From positions 1 through 11,726 of the forward strand of contig DDZZ01000075.1 of assembly GCA_002346535.1 (NCBI GenBank): 11,726 bases of DNA, written 5' to 3'. Position numbers and translations under genes: made by a program. Positions 1 to 8,487 of the stretch are shown one piece after another. The DNA is from Opitutales bacterium UBA2995 (lineage in GTDB: Bacteria; Verrucomicrobiota; Verrucomicrobiia; Opitutales; UBA2995). The stretch's first letter is position 1. The number at the start of each line of letters is the position of its first letter. The notes below the pieces were generated by a model. That model was not told the origin of the DNA, searched no databases, and saw nothing but the letters and a program-made list of their open reading frames with translations.

Positions 1-25
1 AACCTGCTCCTGAAACGTGAACCAG

Positions 26-39
26 AAAAACATGTTTTT
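26..39. promoter_or_regulatory. Perfect 14-bp palindrome in the katG leader, candidate operator
   Basis: The sequence AAAAACATGTTTTT equals its own reverse complement and ends 47 bp before the katG start codon. A symmetric AT-rich site here could be the target of a dimeric regulator; Fur/PerR- and LysR-type proteins commonly control katG in other bacteria. It does not clearly match a canonical PerR or OxyR consensus, so the regulator is unknown. The window begins only 25 bp upstream, so the promoter cannot be placed. A chance palindrome in AT-rich DNA remains possible. Confidence 0.3.
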
Positions 40-86
40 AAAACTCAATTCATTCAACCTCTAAAACAAAGAAAAGTAGGATTAAT

Positions 87-2285
87 ATGTCAGAAAGTAT
101 CAGCAAGTGTCCCGTGATGGGCGGGAGTAATGTCCAGAACATGACCGGAAGCACAGCCAACCAACATTGGTGGCCCAACCAGTTGAATTTAAAGATTCTT
201 CACCAGAACTCCTCTTTGTCCGACCCGATGGACGAAGATTTTAACTACGCGGAGGATTTTGCCAAAGTCGACCTCGTTGAGCTTAAGAAAGACATAGAGG
301 AAGTGATGACAACCTCGCAAGATTGGTGGCCGGCGGATTACGGTCATTACGGACCCTTATTCATCCGCATGGCGTGGCATAGTGCAGGAACCTACCGTAT
401 TCATGATGGCCGTGGCGGCGCAGCTTCGGGCACACTTCGATTTGCACCGCTCAACAGTTGGCCCGACAACGCAAACCTCGACAAAGCCCGTCGCCTGCTC
501 TGGCCAATAAAGCAAAAATATGGGCGGAAACTTTCCTGGGCCGACTTGATGGTCTTCACCGGCAACTGTGCATTGGAATCAATGGGCTTTAAAACCTTTG
601 GCTTTGCCGGTGGGCGTGAGGACGTATGGGAACCCGAAGAAGATATTTACTGGGGTTCTGAAACCGAGTGGCTTGGAGACGAGCGTTACAGTGGGGACCG
701 TGAACTTGAGTATCCACTTGGCGCTGTGCAGATGGGGTTGATCTACGTCAATCCTGAGGGCCCAAATGGTGAACCTAGCGCCTTGGCCGCTGCCAGAGAC
801 ATCCGAGAAACATTTGGCCGGATGGCTATGAATGACGAAGAGACCGTGGCTCTTATTGCTGGAGGGCACACCTTCGGTAAAGCCCATGGTGCGGCAGATC
901 CGAGTTTGTATGTAGGTTGCGAACCGGAAGGGGCTTCCACCGAAGAGCAAGGCCTCGGTTGGAACAACACCTATAGAAGTGGCAGTGCCGTTGATACCAT
1001 AACCAGCGGACTTGAAGGCGCATGGACCCCAACTCCAACTCAGTGGGACAATACTTACTTCGACACGCTTTTTGGGTACGAATGGGATCTAGTGAAGAGT
1101 CCCGCTGGTGCTTATCAATGGACTCCAATCGATCCAGCTGCAGTGGGCACTGTGCCGGACGCACACGATCCGGAAAAGAGGCATGCCCCCATAATGTTCA
1201 CAACGGATCTGGCTCTCAGGATGGACCCAGTCTATGAACAAATTTCGAGACATTTCCATGAAAACCCGGACCAATTTGCTGAGGCTTTTGCCAGAGCATG
1301 GTATAAACTGACACACCGCGATATGGGACCCGTTTCGCGGTGTCTCGGCCCCTGGGTTCCTGATGCTCAACTATGGCAGGATCCTGTTCCTTTGGTAGAC
1401 CACGAATTGGTGGATGACCAGGATGTGGCTTCCCTCAAGGAAAAGTTGCTCAGATCCGGACTGTCTATCTCCCAACTGGTTACAACCGCCTGGGCTTCCG
1501 CAGCTTCGTTTCGCGGAACTGACAAACGTGGCGGAGCAAACGGAGCCCGCATTCGCCTGGCTCCACAAAAGGATTGGGAAGCGAACCAACCGGAAGAACT
1601 GGCCAAAGTGTTGCGCGTGTTGGAAGAGATTCAATCCGAGTTCAATGAATCCCAGCCTGATGGGAAAAAAATTTCACTTGCCGATATCATTGTTCTCGGT
1701 GGATCTGCAGGGGTCGAGGCCGCCGCAAAGAAGGCCGGCCACGATGTGCAGGTACCCTTTTCCCTCGGGCGTACAGATGCAACTCAGGCCGAAACCGATG
1801 TTGATTCGTTTGCTATGCTTGAACCGGCCGCAGATGGCTTCCGCAACTTTATCAAACAAGAGCACGCGGAATTTTCAGAACGCCTGTTAGTTGACCGGGC
1901 CCATTTCCTAAACCTAACCGGGCCAGAAATGACTGTGCTCGTCGGTGGTTTGCGTGTTCTTAACACCAACGTTGGGCAATCCGAACTCGGTGTTTTCACA
2001 AAACGGCCTGAAACCTTAACCAATGATTTCTTCGTAAACCTGCTAGATCAGAGCACGAAGTGGAAAAAATCGAAACGCTGCTCGCACTTCTACGAAGGCA
2101 CGGATTTCGGATCAGGCGAAATGAAATGGCTAGGGAGCGCCGTGGACCTCGTCTTTGGTTCGAATTCCCAGCTTCGCGCAATTTCGGAAGTCTATGCCTG
2201 CAACGATGCACAGGAGGCCTTCGTACGTGATTTCATTGCTGCATGGACTAAGGTAATGAATCTCGACCGTTTTGATCTGACCTGA
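87..2285 (+). CDS. katG: Catalase-peroxidase KatG (complete, 732 aa)
   Basis: Bifunctional haem enzyme that disproportionates H2O2 and oxidises peroxidase substrates; cytoplasmic defence against peroxide. The N-terminal haem domain has the distal triad Arg94, Trp97, His98 (RMAWHSAGTYR) and proximal His261 in GGHTFGKAHG, with the partners Trp313 and Asp374 (TTDLALRMDP). The residues of the Met-Tyr-Trp covalent adduct that gives KatG its catalase activity are all present: Trp97, Tyr220 (IYVNPEGPNG) and Met246 (RMAMNDEE). The mobile Arg418 (GPVSRCLGP) is there, but it is followed by Cys where I recall Tyr in well-known KatGs. The second, haem-less KatG domain is full length and ends in the usual AAWTKVMNLDRFDL. 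Length is normal for the family. The ATG is preceded by a weak TAGGA at 77-81 and by the typical start with a CPVMGG motif. It appears monocistronic. Confidence 0.97.
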   Translation: MSESISKCPVMGGSNVQNMTGSTANQHWWPNQLNLKILHQNSSLSDPMDEDFNYAEDFAKVDLVELKKDIEEVMTTSQDWWPADYGHYGPLFIRMAWHSAGTYRIHDGRGGAASGTLRFAPLNSWPDNANLDKARRLLWPIKQKYGRKLSWADLMVFTGNCALESMGFKTFGFAGGREDVWEPEEDIYWGSETEWLGDERYSGDRELEYPLGAVQMGLIYVNPEGPNGEPSALAAARDIRETFGRMAMNDEETVALIAGGHTFGKAHGAADPSLYVGCEPEGASTEEQGLGWNNTYRSGSAVDTITSGLEGAWTPTPTQWDNTYFDTLFGYEWDLVKSPAGAYQWTPIDPAAVGTVPDAHDPEKRHAPIMFTTDLALRMDPVYEQISRHFHENPDQFAEAFARAWYKLTHRDMGPVSRCLGPWVPDAQLWQDPVPLVDHELVDDQDVASLKEKLLRSGLSISQLVTTAWASAASFRGTDKRGGANGARIRLAPQKDWEANQPEELAKVLRVLEEIQSEFNESQPDGKKISLADIIVLGGSAGVEAAAKKAGHDVQVPFSLGRTDATQAETDVDSFAMLEPAADGFRNFIKQEHAEFSERLLVDRAHFLNLTGPEMTVLVGGLRVLNTNVGQSELGVFTKRPETLTNDFFVNLLDQSTKWKKSKRCSHFYEGTDFGSGEMKWLGSAVDLVFGSNSQLRAISEVYACNDAQEAFVRDFIAAWTKVMNLDRFDLT

Positions 2286-2286
2286 T

Positions 2287-2316
2287 TTGGAGAGATTAAT
2301 TTTATCCAATTTTTTT
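2287..2316 (+). terminator. Weak candidate terminator after katG
   Basis: A 5-bp inverted repeat (TTGGA at 2287-2291, TCCAA at 2305-2309) with a 13-nt loop is followed at once by seven T residues (2310-2316), starting two bases after the katG stop codon. The stem is short and AT-rich, so it would be inefficient as an intrinsic terminator. The location and T-run are the main support. Confidence 0.3.
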
Positions 2317-2324
2317 AAAAGCGC

Positions 2325-2839
2325 ACCCAACTGATTGATCAGAATGGTTTCAGAGGCTGGATCAATCACCTTGCCGCCGTCAGGAATATTGGAACGGTTG
2401 ATTCGCCAATAATGTCGGCACTCATCAGCCTGGCTGGGGTCAATTCGATGGCTATAACAGAAGTAAACTTGCCCACGATTTGGATTTTCCACCAAAGTTT
2501 GGCCGGACAGGTCATTTGGATCCGGTATCGTGGTCTCTCCGAAGGTTGGATAAAATACAATCGAGTAGAGGTCTTGATCCGTGAAGCTTTCAATGGATGG
2601 GGTCAGATCTAGGATCCGTGTTCAAATCTGAAGATTTTACCTCCTTTTTTTATGACTAGGTCATTGGCATGGGGTAATGGCAATATCCACAATCCATCTG
2701 TAAAACTTAGATCAGGAAATGCATCGAAAAGATCCCAAGCCGACGAATGTCCCGGTACACAATTCAAAAAGTGTCCCACCGGGGATGGACTAACGAGACC
2801 CGGCTGGTCGACTTGTCCTTGGATGCAACAACATACGAT
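2325..2839 (-). pseudogene. Decayed N-terminal fragment of a PQQ-dependent sugar (glucose/sorbosone) dehydrogenase-like protein
   Basis: Two overlapping minus-strand reading frames together look like the start of a GSDH-type beta-propeller. The first frame is open from 2839 to a TAG at 2609-2611 and contains AWDLFDAFPDLSFTDG and then HANDLVIKKGGKIFRFEH. That resembles the family's opening strands (AFP-x-L-x-F, then a ...GxIxxF strand). The second frame is open from 2621 downward and contains LDLTPSIESF, DLYSIVFYPTF, then RGQVYFCYSHRID, YWRINRS and VIDPASETILINQ. These correspond to the family pattern LDLS.. / GLLGLAFHPxF / VYVYYT / RxSRF / DP.SE..LL. A one-base loss or two-base gain around 2609-2621 would join them. 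There is no start codon for the first piece, and similarity fades near 2330, so both ends and most of the propeller are missing. In the intact family these are usually exported oxidoreductases. Assignment is from motif memory, without a database search. Confidence 0.55.
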
Positions 2840-2928
2840 TCACAGGGCAAATACTATGGTGTGGAAACAGGTCAATTAGACTTCAAATTAGGCGTTGTAT
2901 TCGCAAGCGGTCAAGGGAAAGGGATTTC

Positions 2929-5802
2929 TCAGGAATCGGTTATGGATCCGGTCATCAAAGATTTTATTTCATCCATCGTGAGCTTCAGTTCCCGTGCTTC
3001 ACTTTCCTCGAAAAGCCCTTCTAGCAAATCCGCTTTTCTTCGTTGTAATTCTAGCACTTTTTCTTCTGCGCTGTTTTGCATGATAAGTTTTATACTCGTG
3101 ACCACCTTCTTTTGACCGATCCGGTGAGCACGATCTGTCGCCTGTGATTCGATTGCTGGATTCCACCAGGGGTCGTAATGTACCACAGTGTCCGCTCCGG
3201 TCAGATTTAATCCCGTTCCTCCAGCTTTTAGTGAAATGAGAAACACCGTTATTTCCTCGTTTTGGTTGAATCGGTCTGCTTCTGCCAGTCGATCCTTGGT
3301 TGCTCCATCAATATAGCAATAGGGGATCTTTTGGGTTTCCAATTCCGCTTTAAGGAGGCTGAGAACAGACACGAATTGAGAAAACACCAAAATACGATGC
3401 TCGCCGCCCATTGCCTCATATAAGAGTTCCCGAAGTACCAGCCATTTGGCAGAATGTTCTGCTTCCAGATTTACTCTTAAAATCCTTGGGTCCGCACACA
3501 CTTGGCGCAGGCGCAGTAGTTGGGTAAATGCGGCTAATTTAAGTCTGCCAACATTGGCGGTCGATTGTTCGAGCTTAAAGAGTTCTTCCTCACTGTTTTT
3601 ACGGACAGATTCGTATAGCTCCGATTGTTTAATTGTTGGGCTGCAGTAAATGACCTGTTCGATTTTCTCGGGGAGTTCCGGAGCGACCTGGGCCTTGGTC
3701 CGACGCAAGATATACGGTGCGGCCTGCTGCCGTATTCGTTGATGATACCAGGCTCGCTCATCTTTATTGGCGCCTTTTGGAATTTTAACCAAATAACCGG
3801 GGAGTAAAAATTCGTAGAGGGATTGTAGATCGGCGATGGAGTTTTCAATTGGGGTTCCGGTCAGCAAAAATCTGCCTTCCGATTTTAAAGCCATGAGAGA
3901 GCCTGCGTTTTTGGTCTTGCGGTTTTTGATGTGTTGGGCCTCATCTCCAAATATGGCAAGAAATGACTGCTTAGAAATCCAATCGATATCCCGGGTCAGA
4001 GTCGTGTAGGAGGTAATGACGAGATCCTTTGGTCCCCAACCGTCGATGTTGCTAGCCCGATTCGGCCCATGATGAATACATACTTTTAGTTCAGGCGTGA
4101 AACGCATTGCTTCACGTTGCCAATTGGTTAGTAACCCTGCAGGAGCTACCACCAATATTTGGCCTTGGTAGTTTTCGCTCAATGCCACCATTAGGCTCAG
4201 TGCCTGCAAGGTTTTGCCGAGACCCATTTCATCGGCCAGAATACCCGCAAGCTTGTGCTTGAAAAGGTAGTACATCCAGGCCGTCCCGATTTTTTGATAG
4301 AGGCGAAGAGTTTTGGATAGTACATCTCCTACAGGCGCTTCTTCCAATGCCGACAAATTTTTGATTGCTTTGCTGTGTTCCTGCCAGGTCTCGGGGGTTT
4401 CCAGATGGACCACCTCATCCAGCAAGGCTTCAGCATCTGCCAGTTCCCAGGGGTTGAGTTGGAATTTTGAATTTGCTGATAGAGGCCTGCTGGGATCGTT
4501 TCCCAGTTTCTGCTGGAGATCTTCGATTGCCCGAATCTTGGTCGATGGAGCCAAAACTATTTTGTTGCCAGATTCCCAATACATTTCGCCGCGAGTTAGG
4601 GCGCTTTGAATGTCAGTTTCCTCGGCGTTTTTTCCCAGTCTCAATGATAACGCATATTTTGTATCCACTGCATCGATACTAGCTTGAATTTCAGCAAACT
4701 CCAAGCTCTTGAATTGATTTTGAAAATTTTCCGTGAAACGGGCCCGATGATCTTTGGCAAGCGAATGATAATGCTCGGCTAGGAAGTTTAATGTTTTATG
4801 CCGGCCCCGAAGCCACCAACGGCGATTGGAGGGCTCCAGTTTAAACCCGTATTGCTTTACCAGGTCGAGAAGATGCTTGTAGTCGATAGCTTCACGAGAG
4901 GGAAGTTCAACGGCCAAAAAATTGGGTGAACCGTCTATTTTTACTGATGAGGCTGACTGAGGTTTGAATTCTAGTTTTTGCTTCGCCTCTGTTCTTTGGA
5001 TTACTGCTCGGGGCTGTTCGACAGGTTCGGGATTTGGTTCATCCTGAATCTCAAGATAGCAATGGACCCCTGGTAATATTTCTCCCTCCCACTGAATAGG
5101 TCTATCGGGGTTATTCACCCAAGAGACAACTGCCTGTCCTTTAAGGGGGTTCACCAGTTGGGCCAGTTGTTTGCGGCTTAGCTGTAGTAGACCAAACAAC
5201 TTTCCTTCACACCAGCGTTCAATGTGAGCTGCGACTGTTATATGAGGTAAAGTGATTCTATAAGCCTTTTCTCGGTCTATGTTTTCTGGAGAGAGCCGAT
5301 CTCCAGTCGCCTCCTCAGCCTCGATTTTGACCATGATTCGATCATTTTGGGCAGTTCGTTCAAGGTTGGGCGGCAAAAGGATTCGAAACTGAAGAGGAAT
5401 GCCCTTTTCACCCGACAGGACCAGGGATTTCAACAGAGGTTGTAGGACTTCATCGCCTTCGCCCTTGGGTGGAGTTTCTTTTTTTGGGGCCATTGCTTCC
5501 AGGCACAAGGCAATGGCATGCGGACAGATTTCCCCCCTTTGTCCTTCAAAGCAGTTACATTGATTTTTTGCAAATATGGTAGAGCGCAGGCAGAGGCGCG
5601 GGTAGTAGACTTTCTCTCCAACCTGAACGATACCCATAAGCGTTTTGTTTTCCCAATTCCATTCTCTGACGCACTTTCCTTGGTGAAGCCCTTTGGCCGT
5701 CTTCAAAACGGACCAACCTCCCAGGTCAACCAGCAGGTTTTTGTTCAGCTTTACGGACATAGTTCGGGAGGCAAGTTCATCCTTTTCTGCTCCGCAACAC
5801 AT
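2929..5802 (-). CDS. SWIM zinc-finger SNF2-family helicase/ATPase (957 aa)
   Basis: ATP-dependent dsDNA translocase of helicase superfamily 2; bacterial members are thought to remodel protein-DNA complexes such as stalled RNA polymerase (compare RapA), but the role of this subfamily is not established. The N-terminal SWIM motif CxC-x8-CxH is Cys82, Cys84, Cys93, His95. Residues 120-480 are a large region I cannot assign, with a short Pro/Glu/Gln-rich linker near 253-275. The motor follows: Walker A DEMGLGKT (524-531), Ia VVAPAGLLTNW (551-561), DEAQ box 620-623, III LLTGTPIENS (646-655), IV ILVFSQF (804-810), V SLKAGGTGLNL (857-867) and VI QATDRAHRIGQ (887-897). All catalytic motifs are intact, including the arginine finger region, so the enzyme should be active. 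The start used is the ATG at 5802; a second ATG at codon 15 (5760) is an equally possible start, and neither has a strong Shine-Dalgarno. It is transcribed divergently from the lipoprotein gene and has no operon partner. Confidence 0.93.
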   Translation of the reverse strand: MCCGAEKDELASRTMSVKLNKNLLVDLGGWSVLKTAKGLHQGKCVREWNWENKTLMGIVQVGEKVYYPRLCLRSTIFAKNQCNCFEGQRGEICPHAIALCLEAMAPKKETPPKGEGDEVLQPLLKSLVLSGEKGIPLQFRILLPPNLERTAQNDRIMVKIEAEEATGDRLSPENIDREKAYRITLPHITVAAHIERWCEGKLFGLLQLSRKQLAQLVNPLKGQAVVSWVNNPDRPIQWEGEILPGVHCYLEIQDEPNPEPVEQPRAVIQRTEAKQKLEFKPQSASSVKIDGSPNFLAVELPSREAIDYKHLLDLVKQYGFKLEPSNRRWWLRGRHKTLNFLAEHYHSLAKDHRARFTENFQNQFKSLEFAEIQASIDAVDTKYALSLRLGKNAEETDIQSALTRGEMYWESGNKIVLAPSTKIRAIEDLQQKLGNDPSRPLSANSKFQLNPWELADAEALLDEVVHLETPETWQEHSKAIKNLSALEEAPVGDVLSKTLRLYQKIGTAWMYYLFKHKLAGILADEMGLGKTLQALSLMVALSENYQGQILVVAPAGLLTNWQREAMRFTPELKVCIHHGPNRASNIDGWGPKDLVITSYTTLTRDIDWISKQSFLAIFGDEAQHIKNRKTKNAGSLMALKSEGRFLLTGTPIENSIADLQSLYEFLLPGYLVKIPKGANKDERAWYHQRIRQQAAPYILRRTKAQVAPELPEKIEQVIYCSPTIKQSELYESVRKNSEEELFKLEQSTANVGRLKLAAFTQLLRLRQVCADPRILRVNLEAEHSAKWLVLRELLYEAMGGEHRILVFSQFVSVLSLLKAELETQKIPYCYIDGATKDRLAEADRFNQNEEITVFLISLKAGGTGLNLTGADTVVHYDPWWNPAIESQATDRAHRIGQKKVVTSIKLIMQNSAEEKVLELQRRKADLLEGLFEESEARELKLTMDEIKSLMTGSITDS

Positions 5803-5923
5803 TTGTCGCAGGCCTTATTCAAAATTTATTTAAACTACCTAGCTAAGGTCCGTGGCTTCATCAATTTCACGAACGCCTTATATCCTTGCGAGCCGTAAAC
5901 TGTCCTTGTAGGAATTTTGCGTT

Positions 5924-6288
5924 ATGTCTAAACCGGTCTTAAGGCTTTGGTATCTCTTTTTTTGCTGTTCTCCTTTATTGGTGCCTATTGGATGTGGCGG
6001 AAAGGACGAAGCAGTAAACTCCTCTCCCAGCCAGGACGGGACTGCTGATTTTGGCAACCCGTTTTCGGCATTGGGCGGCGCAAATTCAAAAAATAATTTT
6101 GCGGGCAACCCGTTCGCCAAGGTTGACAGTGATTCTAAAATAACAATCCGTTTGAAGGCCTGCAGAGCGACAATCTCTTTTCCGCGCCTCCCCAGGACAA
6201 TCCGTTCAACGGAATACCATCGAGCCCTGAGAAACCTGCAGTTGATTCTGCCAAAAATGAGCCTACAGCAGTCGGGTACGTTCCATAA
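5924..6288 (+). pseudogene. Small NPF-repeat lipoprotein gene with an apparent one-base frameshift
   Basis: The start encodes a hydrophobic signal segment (residues 7-23) ending in VPIGC, so Cys24 would be lipidated; Pro at the -3 position makes the lipobox atypical. The mature part is low in complexity and built around Asn-Pro-Phe motifs: GNPF at 44-47 and 61-64 in the first frame. After the A-run at 6137-6140 that frame becomes basic and featureless and runs to 6310. The next frame instead continues the pattern: NNNPFEGLQSD, NLFSAPPQ, DNPFNGIPSSPEK, ending ...AVGYVP and TAA at 6286-6288. Adding one A to the run restores a single 121-residue protein with NPF at 45-47, 62-64, 75-77 and 93-95 plus an NLF at 84-86. 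The lesion is either a real mutation or a homopolymer error. A possible Shine-Dalgarno, AGGA, lies about 10 bp before the ATG. Function unknown; I recognise no family. It lies 41 bp before prlC on the same strand and may share its transcript. Confidence 0.65.
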
Positions 6289-6329
6289 TTCATTTTGGGT
6301 TGAGGGTTAGGCACCTAATAGTCACGCGC

Positions 6330-8426
6330 ATGAATAGCCCCTTTCTAGAAGAAGACTTTCGGGTACATTGGAGTCGACTAACCCCCGAGCAGGTTGAGCC
6401 GGATATTGCTCAAGCTTTGTTAGAGGCTAAGGCGAATATCGACGCGCTCGCAGGTGATGCGTCGCAGGAGTTGACTTTCGGAAATACCATGCTGGCCCTG
6501 GAGGAGGCTGATAAAAAATTGACCGTGGCCTGGGGAAAGGTCGGTCATCTGAACAGTGTCAAAGACTTTAAGGAGTTAAGAGAGGCTTTTAATAAAATGC
6601 TTCCTCAAGTTTCCGAATTTAGTGCCAAGGTTCCCCTAAACGAAGGACTGTGGAAACGCGTCAAAGCCTATTCGGAAACCGAAGAAGCCAAAGAACTTGT
6701 TGGGACGAGGAAACGCTATCTTGAAGAAACGATTGCGTCTTTCAAAAATAGCGGGGCTGACCTTCCTCCAGATAAGAAAGAACGTATGAAAGCAATCCAG
6801 GCCGAGCTGGCAAAGCTTACTCAAAAATACTCTGAAAACTGTCTCGATTCCATAAACGCCTGGGAGATGATTGTCGAAAATGAGGACGATCTCTCAGGTT
6901 TGCCCGAACTGGCCAAGGAGCAGGCCTTGCAGTCCGCCAAAGGAAAAGAAATGGGCACGGATGAAGAACCCAAATGGCGTTTTACGCTCCAGGCGCCATC
7001 GATGACCCCAGTCCTCCGTTATGCAGAAAAAGAGGCGCTTCGCCGCGAGGTTTGGGAAGGTTTCAGTGCCATTGCCACCAAGGACCCCTATGACAACCAC
7101 CCATTGGTCGGTCAGGTTCTGGCTCTGCGACAGGAAAAGGCGGAACTACTTGGATTTAACAATTTTGCCGATCTTGTGCTGGATCGTCGTATGGCCAAGT
7201 CGGGGGATTGCGCTTTGGCTTTCGAAGATGACCTGCATACAAAAATAAAAGATCAGTTTGATCGGGAGAATGCCGATCTGGATGCGTTTCGGGCGGAACA
7301 ACTGAGGATTGGGTTAGAGCCAATGGAACCGTGGGATGTGGCCTATTGGGCTGAGAGATACAGGCAGGCTAAATACGATTTCGACGAGGAGCTGCTAAGA
7401 TCTTACTTCCCGGTTGATCGGGTCTTAAATGGGCTTTTTGAAATTACCCAAAAATTGTTTGGAGTCACAATCCGGGAAGCAGAAGCCATTTATTCGGACA
7501 CTCCAACCGAAATGAATTCAGATCCTGGATACGAAGTTTGGAATGATGATGTGAAAGTTTTTGAATTGTTCAATCAATCGGAAAAGCACATTGGCAGCTT
7601 TTACACCGACTGGTTCCCCAGAGAATCCAAGCGAAGTGGTGCTTGGATGAATTACACGCTTACCGGTGACCGTTCGAATGGGAAAAAAGAACCGCACCTG
7701 GGCCAGATTCATGGCAACATGAGTCCGCCTACCGATGATAAGCCGGCGTTGTTATCCCACAATGATGTGCTGACGGTATTTCACGAGTTTGGACACCTGA
7801 TCCATCATTTGTTTGGCGAGGTGGAGATCAAGTCAATGAACGGTGTCAACGTAGCTTGGGATTTCGTTGAATTGGCCTCACAGATTATGGAAAACTGGTG
7901 TTGGGATCGCCGAGGCCTCGACCTCTTTGCACGTCACTACGAAACTGGCGAAAAGATACCTGACGATTTGTACGAAAAGATGATTGCGGCGCGAAACTTC
8001 AATGCAGCTTCATTTGCCATGCGGCAGTTGTCTTTTGGTAAAATGGATCTGGAAATGCATATCCGTTATTCCGAGCTCAAGGATGAGGATCTCGAAGAAG
8101 AAATGGAATCAGTTCTCGAACCTTACATGGCTGAGCGGAAGCGCAAAGTGCCGGTCCACTTGTATAATTTCGGCCATTTATTTTCCGATCCAACTGGATA
8201 TGCGGCTGGTTACTATTCTTACAAATGGGCCGAGGTTCTTGATGCCGACGCCTTTACTCGTTTTGAAAAGGAAGGCATCCTGAATACTGATACAGGCAAA
8301 GAATTCAAAGACAAGATCCTTAGCAAGGGCAACAGCGAGGATCCATTGAGGCTTTTTGTCGATTTTATGGGTCGAGAACCGGATCCAGAGGCTTTGCTGC
8401 GTCGCGAAGGCTTGCTAAATGGTTAG
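6330..8426 (+). CDS. prlC: Oligopeptidase A, M3A zinc metallopeptidase (698 aa)
   Basis: Cytoplasmic endopeptidase that degrades short peptides, including cleaved signal peptides in E. coli. The zinc site is HEFGH at 485-489 with the third ligand Glu514 in VELASQIMENW; the 29-residue spacing from the first His matches thimet oligopeptidase. The substrate-side signature GYAAGYYSYKW (623-633) holds the conserved tyrosines, preceded by His616. The loop between that His and the first Tyr is two residues longer than I recall for E. coli OpdA. The sequence around GNMSPP and the C-terminus (GREPDPEALLRREGLLNG) are typical, and length is close to the E. coli enzyme (680 aa). There is no signal peptide. 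The reading frame is open from 6300 (TTG), but the ATG at 6330 fits the family N-terminus better (MNSPFLEEDF); no clear ribosome binding site is close to it. It lies 41 bp downstream of the NPF lipoprotein gene and converges on the methyltransferase, with 61 bp between stop codons. Confidence 0.93.
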   Translation: MNSPFLEEDFRVHWSRLTPEQVEPDIAQALLEAKANIDALAGDASQELTFGNTMLALEEADKKLTVAWGKVGHLNSVKDFKELREAFNKMLPQVSEFSAKVPLNEGLWKRVKAYSETEEAKELVGTRKRYLEETIASFKNSGADLPPDKKERMKAIQAELAKLTQKYSENCLDSINAWEMIVENEDDLSGLPELAKEQALQSAKGKEMGTDEEPKWRFTLQAPSMTPVLRYAEKEALRREVWEGFSAIATKDPYDNHPLVGQVLALRQEKAELLGFNNFADLVLDRRMAKSGDCALAFEDDLHTKIKDQFDRENADLDAFRAEQLRIGLEPMEPWDVAYWAERYRQAKYDFDEELLRSYFPVDRVLNGLFEITQKLFGVTIREAEAIYSDTPTEMNSDPGYEVWNDDVKVFELFNQSEKHIGSFYTDWFPRESKRSGAWMNYTLTGDRSNGKKEPHLGQIHGNMSPPTDDKPALLSHNDVLTVFHEFGHLIHHLFGEVEIKSMNGVNVAWDFVELASQIMENWCWDRRGLDLFARHYETGEKIPDDLYEKMIAARNFNAASFAMRQLSFGKMDLEMHIRYSELKDEDLEEEMESVLEPYMAERKRKVPVHLYNFGHLFSDPTGYAAGYYSYKWAEVLDADAFTRFEKEGILNTDTGKEFKDKILSKGNSEDPLRLFVDFMGREPDPEALLRREGLLNG

Positions 8427-8487
8427 GGCCCGATCGCCTTAGGGGTCCGATCATGTCAAGTCGATCTGATTTTGCTAGGCGTCCTAG

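Noticed and set aside
853..1164. Long minus-strand frames within katG and similar frames inside the SNF2, prlC and methyltransferase genes
   Set aside because: They are antisense or offset shadows of well-supported genes and have no family-like motifs.
2747..2928. Plus-strand frame with protein-like sequence (…RLVDLSLDATTYDSQGKYYG…) before the SNF2 stop codon
   Set aside because: It matches no family I recognise, runs on as antisense of the SNF2 gene, and lies opposite the sugar-dehydrogenase remnant, whose motif order is better evidence for the minus strand.
6130..6150. Programmed ribosomal frameshift in the NPF lipoprotein
   Set aside because: The A-run is only four bases, with no slippery heptamer, internal Shine-Dalgarno or downstream structure evident; a simple indel or sequencing error explains it better.
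8427..8487. Bidirectional terminator between prlC and the methyltransferase
   Set aside because: Only a 5-bp stem (CTAGG-CGT-CCTAG, 8475-8487) without a T-run on either strand, and three clustered CGATC words; too weak to call.
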